Positions 1 to 8,520 of a DNA stretch of 64,000 bases are shown piece by piece; within the stretch, counting starts at the first letter, position 1; each line of letters opens with the position of its first letter. The stretch is from Orenia metallireducens (lineage in GTDB: Bacteria; Bacillota; Halanaerobiia; Halobacteroidales; Halobacteroidaceae), in NCBI RefSeq assembly GCF_003001995.1, contig NZ_PVNB01000004.1:1-64000 (forward strand). The letters run 5' to 3'. The notes below the pieces were generated by a model. The model searched no databases. It saw nothing but the letters and a program-made list of their open reading frames with translations, and was not told where the DNA came from. A program made the translations under genes and the position numbers.

Positions 1-20
1 AATAGGACATTTGTCCTATT
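1..20. repeat. 20-bp palindrome at window edge
   Basis: AATAGGACATTTGTCCTATT has 8-bp perfect arms around ATTT. It may be the terminator of a gene outside the window or an operator. There is no T-run after it on the plus strand, so its function cannot be decided. The following 230 bases are AT-rich with no gene. Confidence 0.4.
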
Positions 21-248
21 GTTAAATTTAAAACTATGAGTAATAAAATATAGTAAGAGTTTCAATTGTATTTTTTAACAATGCAACGATAGTGAAAATA
101 AATATAGTTAATAAAAATATTAGTTTTTTCTTGAAGATGATTTGGATTTATGTTAATATTACTATGTAAATATGAGATATGATTAAATCTATTAAAATTA
201 AATTGATTTTTATAATCAATGATATTAATAAAATAAAAGTATAAGTAA

Positions 249-351
249 TTCCGTATAATATCAGGGATAGGGCCTGAAAGTTTCTACCGATTAGCCGTAA
301 ACTAGTCGACTACGGGATGTTGATGTTAGTTTTAAACTACATCTTTATCCC
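249..351 (+). promoter_or_regulatory. guanine-type purine riboswitch with expression platform
   Basis: The aptamer runs from TTCCGTA (249-255) to TACGGGA (311-317), which pair as P1. Between them are the conserved purine-aptamer words TATAATATC, GTTTCTACC and CCGTAAAC, with two hairpins whose loops can kiss. The residue that pairs with the ligand sits in GACTACGG and is C, which in this family means guanine/hypoxanthine rather than adenine. Downstream a hairpin 322-343 followed by TTTAT looks like a weak terminator. A competing helix pairs 314-326 with 339-351 and would consume the 3' strand of P1, giving a plausible ligand-dependent switch. It lies about 90 bases upstream of the purine permease. 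Confidence 0.93.
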
Positions 352-439
352 AAGTTATTAATTCTAGATGGAATTATACTTTGGGAATTTTTTGTTTTTA
401 ACACTAATAAAATATCTTAATTGTAGGAGGGAATTTTTA

Positions 440-1777
440 ATGGCTAGTTTCTTAGAAAGAACGTTTAAGTTAAGTGAGAACAAAACAGATATGAAGACGG
501 AGATTCTTGCTGGAATTACTACTTTTATGACAATGGCGTATATTTTGGTTGTTAATCCTAATATTTTGAGTGCAACAGGGATGGACAAGGGTGCTTTATT
601 TACAGCTACTGCACTTGCAGCAGTAATTGGTACTTTGATTATGGCTTTGATAGCTAATTATCCTTTTGCTTTAGCACCAGGAATGGGTCTTAATGCTTTC
701 TTTGCTTTTACAGTGGCAGCAAAGTATGGGTGGAAGATGGCTTTGACAGCAGTATTGGTGGAAGGAATTATTTTTATTATTTTGACTTTTGTCAATGTTC
801 GCGAAGCAATTTTTAACTCGATTCCAACTAATTTAAAGTATGCAGTAAGTGCAGGAATTGGTTTATTTATCGCACTGATTGGTTTTCAAAATGCTGGTAT
901 AATTAAAGCTGACCCAGCAACTTATATCGCATTAGGAGATATAACTCATGTAACTGTGGTGTTAGCGATTATTGGAGTTATTATTACAGCTATTTTAGTT
1001 GTCAAGCAGGTTAAAGGTGCTATTTTAGTAGGAATATTTGCAACTTATGTACTTGGAATATTAGCTCAATTATTAGGAATTTATGAGGTTAACCCTGAGA
1101 TTATGCAATTTAACTTGATACCAACTACTTTATATTCAGCTCCACCAAGTATCAGTTCAATTGCTTTTAAATTTGATTTTGCTAAGGTATTTACTTTTGA
1201 ATTTTTAGCAGTTATCTTTGCATTCTTATTTGTAGATTTATTTGATACTTTAGGGACTTTAATTGGTGTATCCTCTAAGGCAGGTTATCTGAATGAAGAG
1301 GGCAAATTACCTCGAATTAAAGAAGCACTTTTTGCAGATGCTATTGCAACCACAGCAGGAGCAATGCTTGGTACTTCTACAACAACAACTTATGTTGAAA
1401 GTGCAGCAGGTGTAGCGGATGGTGGGCGTACTGGTTTAACATCTTTCACTACGGCTATATTATTTGGATTGGCTCTATTATTTTCACCAATCTTTTTGGC
1501 AGTACCATCTTTTGCAACAGCACCAGCATTGATTATCGTTGGTTTTTATATGCTTGATAGTGTAAAACACATTAATTTTGATGATTTCTCAGAAGGTATT
1601 CCGGCATTCTTTACAATGATTGCTATGCCGTTTACTTATAGTATCTCTGAGGGTATCGTATTTGGTGTTGTATCTTATGTATTAATCAAGTTGTTTACAG
1701 GAAAGTCTAAGGATACACATCCACTTATGTACGTGTTAGCTGTGGCTTTCGTTCTAAAATATATCTTTATGGGATAA
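440..1777 (+). CDS. NCS2-family purine (guanine/hypoxanthine) permease
   Basis: Predicted polytopic inner-membrane purine:proton symporter of the AzgA/PbuG branch of the NCS2 family, about 445 residues. Visible family motifs are PFALAPGMGLNAFF in the first third, DLFDTLGTLIGVS near the middle and TTYVESAAGVADGGRTG after it, as in bacterial hypoxanthine/guanine permeases. I chose ATG 440 because TAGGAGGG lies 8 bases upstream; an in-frame ATG at 368 has no ribosome binding site and would add 24 residues unlike the family N-terminus. The guanine riboswitch just upstream independently supports a purine substrate. A strong terminator at 1793-1827 ends the unit, so it is monocistronic. A paralogue lies at 17296-18603. 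Confidence 0.93.
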   Translation: MASFLERTFKLSENKTDMKTEILAGITTFMTMAYILVVNPNILSATGMDKGALFTATALAAVIGTLIMALIANYPFALAPGMGLNAFFAFTVAAKYGWKMALTAVLVEGIIFIILTFVNVREAIFNSIPTNLKYAVSAGIGLFIALIGFQNAGIIKADPATYIALGDITHVTVVLAIIGVIITAILVVKQVKGAILVGIFATYVLGILAQLLGIYEVNPEIMQFNLIPTTLYSAPPSISSIAFKFDFAKVFTFEFLAVIFAFLFVDLFDTLGTLIGVSSKAGYLNEEGKLPRIKEALFADAIATTAGAMLGTSTTTTYVESAAGVADGGRTGLTSFTTAILFGLALLFSPIFLAVPSFATAPALIIVGFYMLDSVKHINFDDFSEGIPAFFTMIAMPFTYSISEGIVFGVVSYVLIKLFTGKSKDTHPLMYVLAVAFVLKYIFMG

Positions 1778-1792
1778 TTGAATATAGTAAAA

Positions 1793-1827
1793 AAGAGTTG
1801 CTTTTTAAAAAGCAACTCTTTTTTTAT
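1793..1827 (+). terminator. rho-independent terminator of the purine permease
   Basis: AAGAGTTGCTTTT pairs with AAAAGCAACTCTT and is followed by a T-run. Confidence 0.9.
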
Positions 1828-1855
1828 TCAAACTACTTTTAAATCCTTTAAAATG

Positions 1856-1885
1856 TTGACATAAATGAGTAAAAAATGTTAAACT
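1856..1885 (+). promoter_or_regulatory. candidate promoter of the chemoreceptor gene
   Basis: TTGACA (1856-1861) lies 18 bases from TAAACT (1880-1885), with TG as an extended -10. The start site would fall inside the palindrome 1881-1929. Confidence 0.45.
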
Positions 1886-1929
1886 ACTAATATATAATGA
1901 AAATGATTTTCATTATATATTAGTAGTTT
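1881..1929. promoter_or_regulatory. 49-bp perfect palindrome with Fur-like box
   Basis: Two 24-base arms (1881-1904 and 1906-1929) are perfect reverse complements around a single G. The centre, TGAAAATGATTTTCA (1898-1912), fits the 7-1-7 Fur box (TGATAAT-N-ATTATCA) with one mismatch in each half. It overlaps the candidate promoter. Because a T-run follows the right arm it could also be a terminator, but no gene lies between it and the terminator at 1793-1827. Confidence 0.6.
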
Positions 1930-1996
1930 TTTAATTATAGCATAATGAATATAAGAAATTAATTTACTTATAATTTTAAAAGGAGATGTAATAGAG

Positions 1997-3646
1997 ATGC
2001 AAAGGTTAAGAGACTTAAGATTAAAGTATAAAATCTTATTAGGAATAGGAAGCACATTTTTAATGGCTATGCTAGTATTGGGACTTTCGACTCAACATCA
2101 ATTAAAACGGCTAAAGCTTATTAACCAAGAGAATTTAAAACATGTATTATTAGAAGAAGAGGTAAGTAATATGAAGAGTAGGGTTGAAATTATGGCTAAT
2201 AGTTTATCACAGATTTATAAACGGAACTCTTCTAAATTGAATCAATCAGAATTAAAAGAGCTGATCAGAGACCATAATAGTCAAATTCAATCTGATGTAG
2301 ATGATTATTTTACAATATATAATTATCAAGGAGAGGTGGTATCCTATCCAGCTGACAGCACTTTAGAAGGAGAAAGTCAGTGGGAGTTGCAGGATTCTAT
2401 GGGTAAATACATAGTGCAAGAGTTTGTTGATGTTGCTAAATCTGGTGGTGGACTTGTTGATTATTTTTCTAGTAACTCTAAAACAGGAGAGGAAGAGTTT
2501 AAATTAAGTTATGTAGAGGTCATTCCTGACACTAAGTTGTTGCTTGTCTCTAGTAGCTATCATGGTAAGATTAATCAGATTGTTCAAGAGGCCAATCGAA
2601 CTATAGCTACTTATAGGGAGAAGATTTCAAGTATATTACTGCTTACCTTCTTAGTCACTATTTTACTAATGGCTATAGTCATACTTATCTTTTCAAATTA
2701 TATTACTAGAAATCTAAATAGAATATTGTTAGTGCTTAATAGAATTGCCCAAGGAGATTTACGAGAGAAGTTAGAGGTTAAGAGTAAGGATGAGTTAGGT
2801 CAGTTAGCAGAAGGATTGAACAGAGCTATAGTATCTCAAAGTGAATTATTAGATAAGATATTGGGAATTATAGATGAGATATCTGAGCATAGTCAGGATT
2901 TATCTGTATTTTCAGAATCAGGTGATTCAGTTGTTGAGACTGCTAACTTTAAGATCAATAATATTATTAAATCAATCAAGCAAGTGGCTAGTAGTAGTCA
3001 GCAGATAGAGAGCTTTGCTGAAAACTCTCATTCTAAGGTTGAGATAGGAAGTTATAGAATTGGGGATTTATCGATAAAGATGGAAGAAATCAATCAAGCT
3101 GTTGGAGATGCTAAAATTACTATTAGTAGCTTAGACTCCACTTCCAAAGAGATTAGTGGTATAGTAACTATGATTACTAATATTGCTAAGCAGACAAATC
3201 TATTGGCATTAAATGCGACTATAGAGGCGGCTAGGGCGGGTGATTATGGTAGAGGTTTTGCAGTGGTAGCTTCAGAAATCAAAGAGTTGGCTGATGATAC
3301 TACTAAGGCTACTGAAGAGATAAGTAATTTAATCGATAAAGTCAAGGAGAAATCAAATTTAGGATTAATGGCTGTAGAGAGGGTTAAAGAAGAATCTGAT
3401 GAAGGAAAAGGACTAATTGAGGATACAGGTCTGGTATTTCAAGAAATAGCCAATCTAGTTGAAGAGACCTTTGCTCATACAAAGGAGTCCACATCTTCAG
3501 CCAAGGGGCTGGTTATTGATAGCAAAGATGTAGTTGATATAATTGCTGAAGTAAAGGGTATGTCTGAAGAATCGACTAAGTCTGCTGAGGACTTGGCTGA
3601 GATGTCTCAAGGTTTACATAAGTTAGTTAGTAATTATCAATTATAG
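1997..3646 (+). CDS. methyl-accepting chemotaxis protein
   Basis: Transmembrane chemoreceptor of 549 residues. The order is a short N-terminal tail, TM1 (about 13-32), an extracytoplasmic sensor of about 175 residues that looks Cache-like but is not firmly classified, TM2 (about 211-233), HAMP (about 235-285) and the cytoplasmic signalling domain with the conserved hairpin tip around residues 385-425 ([18 protein letters not shown]). No CheR/CheB tether pentapeptide is seen at the C-terminus, which ends in SNYQL. AGGAG precedes ATG 1997. It stands alone behind the Fur-like palindrome, which suggests expression may respond to iron, an inference only. The ligand is unknown. Confidence 0.93.
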   Translation: MQRLRDLRLKYKILLGIGSTFLMAMLVLGLSTQHQLKRLKLINQENLKHVLLEEEVSNMKSRVEIMANSLSQIYKRNSSKLNQSELKELIRDHNSQIQSDVDDYFTIYNYQGEVVSYPADSTLEGESQWELQDSMGKYIVQEFVDVAKSGGGLVDYFSSNSKTGEEEFKLSYVEVIPDTKLLLVSSSYHGKINQIVQEANRTIATYREKISSILLLTFLVTILLMAIVILIFSNYITRNLNRILLVLNRIAQGDLREKLEVKSKDELGQLAEGLNRAIVSQSELLDKILGIIDEISEHSQDLSVFSESGDSVVETANFKINNIIKSIKQVASSSQQIESFAENSHSKVEIGSYRIGDLSIKMEEINQAVGDAKITISSLDSTSKEISGIVTMITNIAKQTNLLALNATIEAARAGDYGRGFAVVASEIKELADDTTKATEEISNLIDKVKEKSNLGLMAVERVKEESDEGKGLIEDTGLVFQEIANLVEETFAHTKESTSSAKGLVIDSKDVVDIIAEVKGMSEESTKSAEDLAEMSQGLHKLVSNYQL

Positions 3647-3682
3647 TCTACATAGATGTTTGATTTTATAATGGGGCTCAAT

Positions 3683-3840
3683 GGGTATAGTGCGACACTT
3701 TTTAAACCAATGAATAATTAATAAAGCATAAATAATAGTTAAGTTCAAAATCATTAGACACTCCAGAAAGATAACTTTTTTATTTATTCAATATTCATTA
3801 TTATTTGTTATTTGTAAAAGTGCCGCTTTATTTCTATACT
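3683..3840. repeat. intergenic element, GCGACACTTTT-end family, copy A
   Basis: Left end GGGTATAGTGCGACACTTTT and right end AAAAGTGCCGCTTTATTTC are imperfect inverted repeats. The interior is AT-rich with its own inverted words (AATGAATAATTA against ATTCATTATT). No coding capacity. Similar ends occur at 24681, 40291, 52100, 54427 and 60521. Confidence 0.7.
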
Positions 3841-3858
3841 CAGACATGTTAGCAACAA

Positions 3859-3896
3859 GTGAGTAGTAAATTTATTACTTATTATTTTCTCACTAT
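3859..3896. repeat. imperfect hairpin of the GTGAGTAGTAA type
   Basis: AGTGAGTAGTAAAT is followed by a roughly complementary ATTACTTATT...CTCACT. Related words recur at 25421, 52013, 52285 and 55186. With element A and a promoter it fills the gap 3647-3993. Confidence 0.4.
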
Positions 3897-3927
3897 TATT
3901 TAAATAAAATTAGATGATTATGATATC

Positions 3928-3956
3928 TTGACTTGAATAATTTGCTGATATTAGAT
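3928..3956 (+). promoter_or_regulatory. candidate promoter for 6-phosphogluconolactonase
   Basis: TTGACT (3928-3933) with a 17-base spacer to TTAGAT (3951-3956), about 38 bases before the start codon. Confidence 0.4.
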
Positions 3957-3993
3957 ATATTCTAATTAAAGATATAATTAAGGAGGGAGATTG

Positions 3994-4689
3994 ATGGAAA
4001 GAATAGTTGCTGCTAGAGAAGAGCTGGAAAAACAGGTTGCTCAGAAGATAGTCGAAGGTATTAAAAAATTACTCCAAGAAAAGGATTATTTGGTTTTGGG
4101 TATTGTAGGAGGTAGTTCTGTTGCTGGAGTATTCTCTTACTTAAAGGAGTATTCTATTAATTGGAATAAGGTACATATCTTTATGGCTGATGAGCGCCTA
4201 GTGCCATTGGATAGTGATGAAAGTAATTATAAGCTTGCTAAAGAAGCTTTTTTAGATGAGTTGCTTGCTAGTGGGGAGTTGGCAGAGGAAAATTTACACC
4301 CTTTTGTCTATAAGTCTAATCAGGGTGACTACGGGTTGAACAGCTATATTGAAGAGCTAAACCGATATGGTGGAAGGATGGATATGCTATTATTAAGTGC
4401 AGGAGAGGATGGTCATACAGCTTCACTATTTCCTAATCATCCATCTATTAAACAAGAGGATAAGTCCTATATTTTAGTAGATAACTCTCCTAAGCCTCCT
4501 GTTAAGAGAATAAGTGCTTCTAAAAATTTACTGCTAAAGGCTAAAGAATCTTTTCTGCTCTTTTTCGGTGAACAGAAGGTCGATGCTTATCGGAAATTTT
4601 CTGATGATAATATTTCTATTAAAGAGTGTCCATCAAAACTTGTGAAATCTATAGATAAATCATATGTTTTCATAGATATAGAAGAATAA
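3994..4689 (+). CDS. pgl: 6-phosphogluconolactonase
   Basis: Cytosolic hydrolase converting 6-phospho-D-glucono-1,5-lactone to 6-phosphogluconate, about 231 residues, the usual length of the DevB-type family in the NagB/glucosamine-6-phosphate isomerase fold. Diagnostic motifs are ADERLVPLDSDESNY and the catalytic-loop motif LLSAGEDGHTASLFPNH. AAGGAGGGA lies 5-7 bases before ATG 3994; the TTG three bases earlier is too close to it. It precedes the GntR regulator and may be transcribed separately. No glucose-6-phosphate dehydrogenase is nearby, so its role in this beta-glucoside locus is unclear. Confidence 0.9.
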   Translation: MERIVAAREELEKQVAQKIVEGIKKLLQEKDYLVLGIVGGSSVAGVFSYLKEYSINWNKVHIFMADERLVPLDSDESNYKLAKEAFLDELLASGELAEENLHPFVYKSNQGDYGLNSYIEELNRYGGRMDMLLLSAGEDGHTASLFPNHPSIKQEDKSYILVDNSPKPPVKRISASKNLLLKAKESFLLFFGEQKVDAYRKFSDDNISIKECPSKLVKSIDKSYVFIDIEE

Positions 4690-4772
4690 TTAATGATTGT
4701 TATAATAGTTTGATTGAAATAATTATCAAAGAGTGATATAATTGAAATATTATCAAGGTGTTTTATCAACAG

Positions 4773-4791
4773 AGGTATAGAAGTCTATACA
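4773..4791. promoter_or_regulatory. HutC-type GntR operator upstream of gntR1
   Basis: GGTATAGAAGTCTATAC is an 8-1-8-like palindrome containing GTCTATAC, a fit to the HutC subfamily operator rule GT-N-TA-N-AC. It lies about 120 bases before the regulator gene and suggests autoregulation. Confidence 0.6.
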
Positions 4792-4913
4792 GCAATTAAT
4801 AAATTTTTCAGAAATTATTAGTAGGATCCATTTAAGAATTTATTTTTGCTTATCTTGTATGGGTCTTACTATTAGCTTTAATTATAAAAAACATATGGAA
4901 AGAAGGTGTATCT

Positions 4914-5636
4914 ATGAAATTAGATGAAGATAGTCCAATTCCTTTATATTATCAGTTAGAGAATATAATTAGGGAGAAGGTAGAAAAAGGAGATTATGGA
5001 GTTGAAGAGCAGATACCTTCTGAGAGAGAGTTAAGTGAACTCTTTAAACTAAGTAGAATGACAGTCAGAAGAGCTCTTAATGAATTAGTAGAAGAAGGTA
5101 TCTTATATCGCAAGCGAGGTCAGGGGACTTTTGTTGCAAGAAAGAAGATAGAGTCAGTTCCAGAGTTGATAGGTTTTAATGAGCATATTAAAGCAAGGGG
5201 TATGAAGCCAGAAAATAAGGTGATAGAGCAAAGAGTAATGCCTTGTAGCAAATTAATAGCCGAGAAGTTACAAGTTAAAGAAGGGAGTAAAGTAATCTTT
5301 ACCAATAGATTACGTCTAGCAGATAGAGAGCCATTAGCTATAGAGAAATCCTATGTTCCTTATGAATTATGCCCTATATTACTTGACGAAGATCTAGCTG
5401 AAGGTTCTATTTATGAATGTTTAAAACAATCAGGTTACAAGCCTACTGAAGCAACAGATGAGGTTGAAGCTATATTGGCTGATGAATATTTAAGTGAGGT
5501 TTTAAATATAGAGGTAGGGCAACCTATTTTGAAGCGTGAGAGAAAGACATATGCTGCTAATGAACTAATAGAGTTTAGTTTTAACTTCTATCGTGGAGAT
5601 AGATATACAATAATCAATAAGAAAAAATCTCTATAA
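4914..5636 (+). CDS. GntR/HutC-family regulator of the first beta-glucoside locus
   Basis: DNA-binding repressor/activator of 240 residues: winged helix-turn-helix at about 8-75 (PSERELSELFKLSRMTVRRAL, then the wing GQGTFVA) and a UTRA ligand-binding domain at about 95-235, typical of the HutC/FarR/TreR branch that senses phosphosugars. AGAAGGTG precedes ATG 4914. Operators with the HutC core occur before this gene and in the leaders at 5836, 5880, 9854 and 10155. A paralogue with nearly identical N-terminal residues is encoded at 25612-26337. The effector is likely a phosphorylated beta-glucoside, by inference from context. Confidence 0.92.
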   Translation: MKLDEDSPIPLYYQLENIIREKVEKGDYGVEEQIPSERELSELFKLSRMTVRRALNELVEEGILYRKRGQGTFVARKKIESVPELIGFNEHIKARGMKPENKVIEQRVMPCSKLIAEKLQVKEGSKVIFTNRLRLADREPLAIEKSYVPYELCPILLDEDLAEGSIYECLKQSGYKPTEATDEVEAILADEYLSEVLNIEVGQPILKRERKTYAANELIEFSFNFYRGDRYTIINKKKSL

Positions 5637-5728
5637 TAATGATTTATCAAGGATAGAGAAGCTTAATTTGTGGTTGTTACTTTATTATGGATGAGTCTTT
5701 GCAGAAGTGCTTATGTTTTTTTATTTAG

Positions 5729-5742
5729 TGCAAACGTTTTTC
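5729..5742. promoter_or_regulatory. possible catabolite-responsive element
   Basis: TGCAAACGTTTTTC resembles the CcpA site consensus TGWAANCGNTNWCA in its first ten bases but misses the final CA. It lies about 45 bases upstream of the promoter at 5788-5816. Confidence 0.35.
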
Positions 5743-5787
5743 GAGTTGCTAAGGATGATAAAATAAAAAAATAATTCTAATAATTAC

Positions 5788-5816
5788 TTGAAATAAAAAA
5801 GATACTCTGGTATAAT
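5788..5816 (+). promoter_or_regulatory. promoter of GH4 operon
   Basis: TTGAAA (5788-5793), 17-base spacer, TATAAT (5811-5816) with TG one base before it (extended -10). Both operators 5836-5853 and 5880-5897 lie just downstream of the start site, a roadblock arrangement. Confidence 0.85.
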
Positions 5817-5835
5817 TTGATTACAAATAATCGGT

Positions 5836-5897
5836 GGTATAGACCAACATACCTAGAAGATAAATTTTTTAAGAAGTTTGGTATAGACCTCTATACC
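5836..5897. promoter_or_regulatory. two HutC-type operators in the GH4 leader
   Basis: GGTATAGACCAACATACC (5836-5853) and GGTATAGACCTCTATACC (5880-5897). The second is a perfect 8-2-8 palindrome. Both contain GTATAGAC (HutC rule GT-N-TA-N-AC). Likely bound by the regulator encoded at 4914-5636. After the second site GAGGGTT and GACCCTC could form a leader hairpin. Confidence 0.8.
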
Positions 5898-5989
5898 TTG
5901 AGGGTTGAGTATATAATCAATCTGCTTATAAGTCTATAAGACCCTCCCGAAAAGAAATTTTAACAATCTAAAAAGGGTGGTGTGAATTA

Positions 5990-7327
5990 ATGGCAACTAA
6001 AAGAGGATTGAAGATTGCAACAATTGGGGGAGGAAGTAGTTATACTCCTGAGATAGTTGAAGGTTTTATCAAAAGATATGATGAGCTTCCAGTTAAAGAT
6101 TTATATCTAGTAGATATTGAAGAAGGTAAGTGGAAATTAGATATTGTTGGAGCCCTAGCTCAAAGAATGGTTGAAGAGGCTGGAGTAGATATGAAGATTC
6201 ATTTAACCTTAGATAGAAGAGAAGCGATCAAAGATGCAGATTTTGTAACAACTCAATTTCGAGTAGGGTTATTGGATGCAAGAATTAGAGATGAGAAGAT
6301 TCCACTAAGGTATAACTGTATTGGTCAAGAGACCACAGGAGCTGGTGGATTAGCCAAAGCATTACGTACCATTCCTGTGATTTTGGATATCTGTAAGGAT
6401 ATTGAAGAGTTAGCACCTGATGCGTGGTTGATTAACTTTACTAACCCTAGTGGTATTATAACAGAGACTATTAATAAACATACAAATGTTAAATCTATCG
6501 GTTTATGTAATGTTCCAGTCTTAATGCATATGATATCTGCTGATATCTTAGGTGTAGATAGAAATGATGTTAGAATGGACTTAGTAGGACTAAATCATCT
6601 TGTCTGGGGTAGAGATGTTATCTATAAAGGTGAAAGTAAGATTGATGAGGTAATTGAAAGGACTCTTAGTGGTAACATAGAGACAGTTAAAAATGTGGCT
6701 AATATTCCTTGGGGAGATGATCTTCTTAAGTCATTAGGAATGCTACCTTGTCCATACCACAGATACTACTACTTAACTGACAATATGTTGCAAGAAGAGA
6801 TTGAGGCTGCTAAAACCAAAGGTACTCGTGGAGAGGTTGTTAAGAAAGTAGAAGCTGAGCTGTTTGAGTTATACAAAGACCCAAATCTAAAAGTTAAGCC
6901 CAAGCAGTTAGAGCAACGTGGGGGACAATATTACTCAGATGCAGCTTGTAATTTAATCAGTTCTATCTATAATGATAAAGGTGATATCCATTATCTTAAT
7001 GTTAAAAATAATGGTACAGTAGATTGCTTACCAGATGATTCAGCAATTGAAAGAACCTGTTATGTAGATAAGGAGGGTGCACATCCATTAAATGTTAAAC
7101 CATTACCTTCTAAAGTAAAGGGGCTATTACAAGTAGTAAATGAGTATGAGTCCTTAGCAGTAGAGGCAGGGGTTTATGGAGATTATGATGCTGCATTACA
7201 AGCATTAGTCATTCACCCATTGGTAGAAAGCAGTATTGCTAAGCCATTATTAGATGATATTATCAAAGAGAATCTAGATTATCTACCACAATTTAAAGCT
7301 GTAGTTGAATCTGGTAGAGTAAAATAA
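5990..7327 (+). CDS. GH4 6-phospho-beta-glucosidase, copy 1
   Basis: Cytosolic NAD+- and Mn2+-dependent glycosidase that hydrolyses 6-phospho-beta-glucosides such as cellobiose-6'-phosphate by a redox-elimination mechanism; 445 residues, normal for GH4. Seen: N-terminal dinucleotide-binding GGGSSYTP, the family motif NFTNPSG at about 149-155, the metal ligands Cys173 (CNVP) and His203 (GLNHL) and the active-site region QYYSDAA. Start ATG 5990 follows AAGGGTGGTG. A copy with very high protein and DNA similarity lies at 12702-14039, so this is a recent duplication or is kept similar by conversion. First gene after the regulated promoter; a terminator follows. Confidence 0.93.
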   Translation: MATKRGLKIATIGGGSSYTPEIVEGFIKRYDELPVKDLYLVDIEEGKWKLDIVGALAQRMVEEAGVDMKIHLTLDRREAIKDADFVTTQFRVGLLDARIRDEKIPLRYNCIGQETTGAGGLAKALRTIPVILDICKDIEELAPDAWLINFTNPSGIITETINKHTNVKSIGLCNVPVLMHMISADILGVDRNDVRMDLVGLNHLVWGRDVIYKGESKIDEVIERTLSGNIETVKNVANIPWGDDLLKSLGMLPCPYHRYYYLTDNMLQEEIEAAKTKGTRGEVVKKVEAELFELYKDPNLKVKPKQLEQRGGQYYSDAACNLISSIYNDKGDIHYLNVKNNGTVDCLPDDSAIERTCYVDKEGAHPLNVKPLPSKVKGLLQVVNEYESLAVEAGVYGDYDAALQALVIHPLVESSIAKPLLDDIIKENLDYLPQFKAVVESGRVK

Positions 7328-7344
7328 CTTTTTATTTAGATATT

Positions 7345-7385
7345 AAAAGAAGATACTTATCTTTAAAGATAAGTATCTTCTTTTA
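7345..7385 (+). terminator. rho-independent terminator after GH4 copy 1
   Basis: AAAAGAAGATACTTATCTTT pairs perfectly with the following 20 bases, ending in TTCTTTT. Confidence 0.88.
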
Positions 7386-7444
7386 ACTATGCTCTACGAG
7401 GTAAAAAACTATTGGCTATGATATAATTGAAGGGAGGATTTAAA

Positions 7445-7705
7445 ATGTTTGAATTGATCGGGAATATTGCAGCTGTTTTAACTACTGCAGCCTTCTTTCC
7501 GCAAGTAATTCGAACTTGGAAGACAAAGTCCACAGATGATATGTCTTGGAGCTGGTTACTTATGCTTACAATAGGTGTGTTTTTATGGTTGATTTATGGT
7601 ATAAGTAATAGCTTGTTACCAGTTACTGCTGCCAATGGAGTTACTTTTTTATGCCTTTCAGTTTTGGTATATATTAAAACAAGTAACTTTTTAGCAAGGA
7701 GATAA
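7445..7705 (+). CDS. SemiSWEET sugar transporter
   Basis: Small membrane protein of 86 residues with three predicted helices and one PQ-loop motif (AFFPQVIRTW, Pro19-Gln20), the size and signature of bacterial SemiSWEETs, which dimerise to move mono- or disaccharides down a gradient. The conserved Asn of the third helix is present in AANGVT. ATG 7445 lies 7 bases after GGGAGG; the TTG at 7427 precedes that site and is not the start. It sits between phospho-glucosidase and a HAD enzyme in the beta-glucoside locus, fitting a role in glucose or disaccharide exchange, though the substrate cannot be read from sequence. Confidence 0.88.
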   Translation: MFELIGNIAAVLTTAAFFPQVIRTWKTKSTDDMSWSWLLMLTIGVFLWLIYGISNSLLPVTAANGVTFLCLSVLVYIKTSNFLARR

Positions 7706-7794
7706 TTTCAATAGAGAAGATTAATATTGTGTAAATTAGTTTGAAATAATTATTAGTGGGCTAGGATCATATAACTAAAAATGAGGTGTTAAAT

Positions 7795-8454
7795 ATGACT
7801 GAGTTGAAAGCTGTTATCTTTGATATGGATGGTGTGATTATTGATAGTGAACCAATTCATTATCAAGTCAAGCAGATTCTTTTTGAAAAACTAGGGATAG
7901 AGATGTCTAAAGAGGAATATAGCGCTTTTATTGGTTCTTCTAGTAGTGAGATATGGGCTGCATTAAAGGAGGGTTATAACCTTAAAGAGAGTGTTGAAGA
8001 TTTACTAGCTAAGCAGAATCAAATTCTGATAGAGAGCTTAAAATCTAGAGAAGATAAGACAGTTGCTGGGATAATGAACTTGCTTGAAGAATTAAAGAAG
8101 AATGACTTAAAGATTGCATTAGCCTCATCTTCTCCTGTAAAAGTTATTGAGGTAATCTTAGATAAATTAAAAATCAAGGAATATTTTTTGGAGACTGCTA
8201 GTGGTGAAAGTTTTGTCAAGAGTAAACCAGATCCTGAAATTTTTCTATATACTGCTGATAAGCTTGAGGTTAAAAGCAGAGAATGTTTAGTAATTGAAGA
8301 CTCTAAAAATGGTGTCGAAGCAGCTAAAAAAGCTGGGATGAAATGTATAGGGTTTAAGAATCCTAATTCGGGAGATCAAAATTTATCTAAAGCAGATTTA
8401 ATTGTAGAATCTATTGAAGTAATTGATATGGAGACTTTGACTGATTTATTTTAG
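7795..8454 (+). CDS. HAD-superfamily hydrolase, beta-phosphoglucomutase-like
   Basis: Cytosolic HAD subfamily IA enzyme of 219 residues. Visible motifs: I, FDMDGVIID with nucleophile Asp10 and acid/base Asp12; II, ASSSP; III, KSKPDPEIF; IV, VIEDSKNGVEAAKKAGM. The small helical cap of about 70 residues and motif I followed by DSEP are shared by beta-phosphoglucomutases and 2-deoxyglucose-6-phosphatases, so mutase versus phosphatase is not settled. ATG 7795 is 6 bases after GAGGTG; a GTG at 7786 overlaps that site. Located with sugar genes; a mutase would make sense only if beta-glucose-1-phosphate is produced by a phosphorylase, which is not seen here. Confidence 0.82.
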   Translation: MTELKAVIFDMDGVIIDSEPIHYQVKQILFEKLGIEMSKEEYSAFIGSSSSEIWAALKEGYNLKESVEDLLAKQNQILIESLKSREDKTVAGIMNLLEELKKNDLKIALASSSPVKVIEVILDKLKIKEYFLETASGESFVKSKPDPEIFLYTADKLEVKSRECLVIEDSKNGVEAAKKAGMKCIGFKNPNSGDQNLSKADLIVESIEVIDMETLTDLF

Positions 8455-8520
8455 TTGATCAAGAGGCAGCACAATTGATTTAGTATTATTATATCTAGTG
8501 GTGAAGGGGAGGGGCTGTCA

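Noticed and set aside
7422-7427. TATAAT just before SemiSWEET
   Set aside because: The start site would fall on the ribosome binding site and no -35 is visible.
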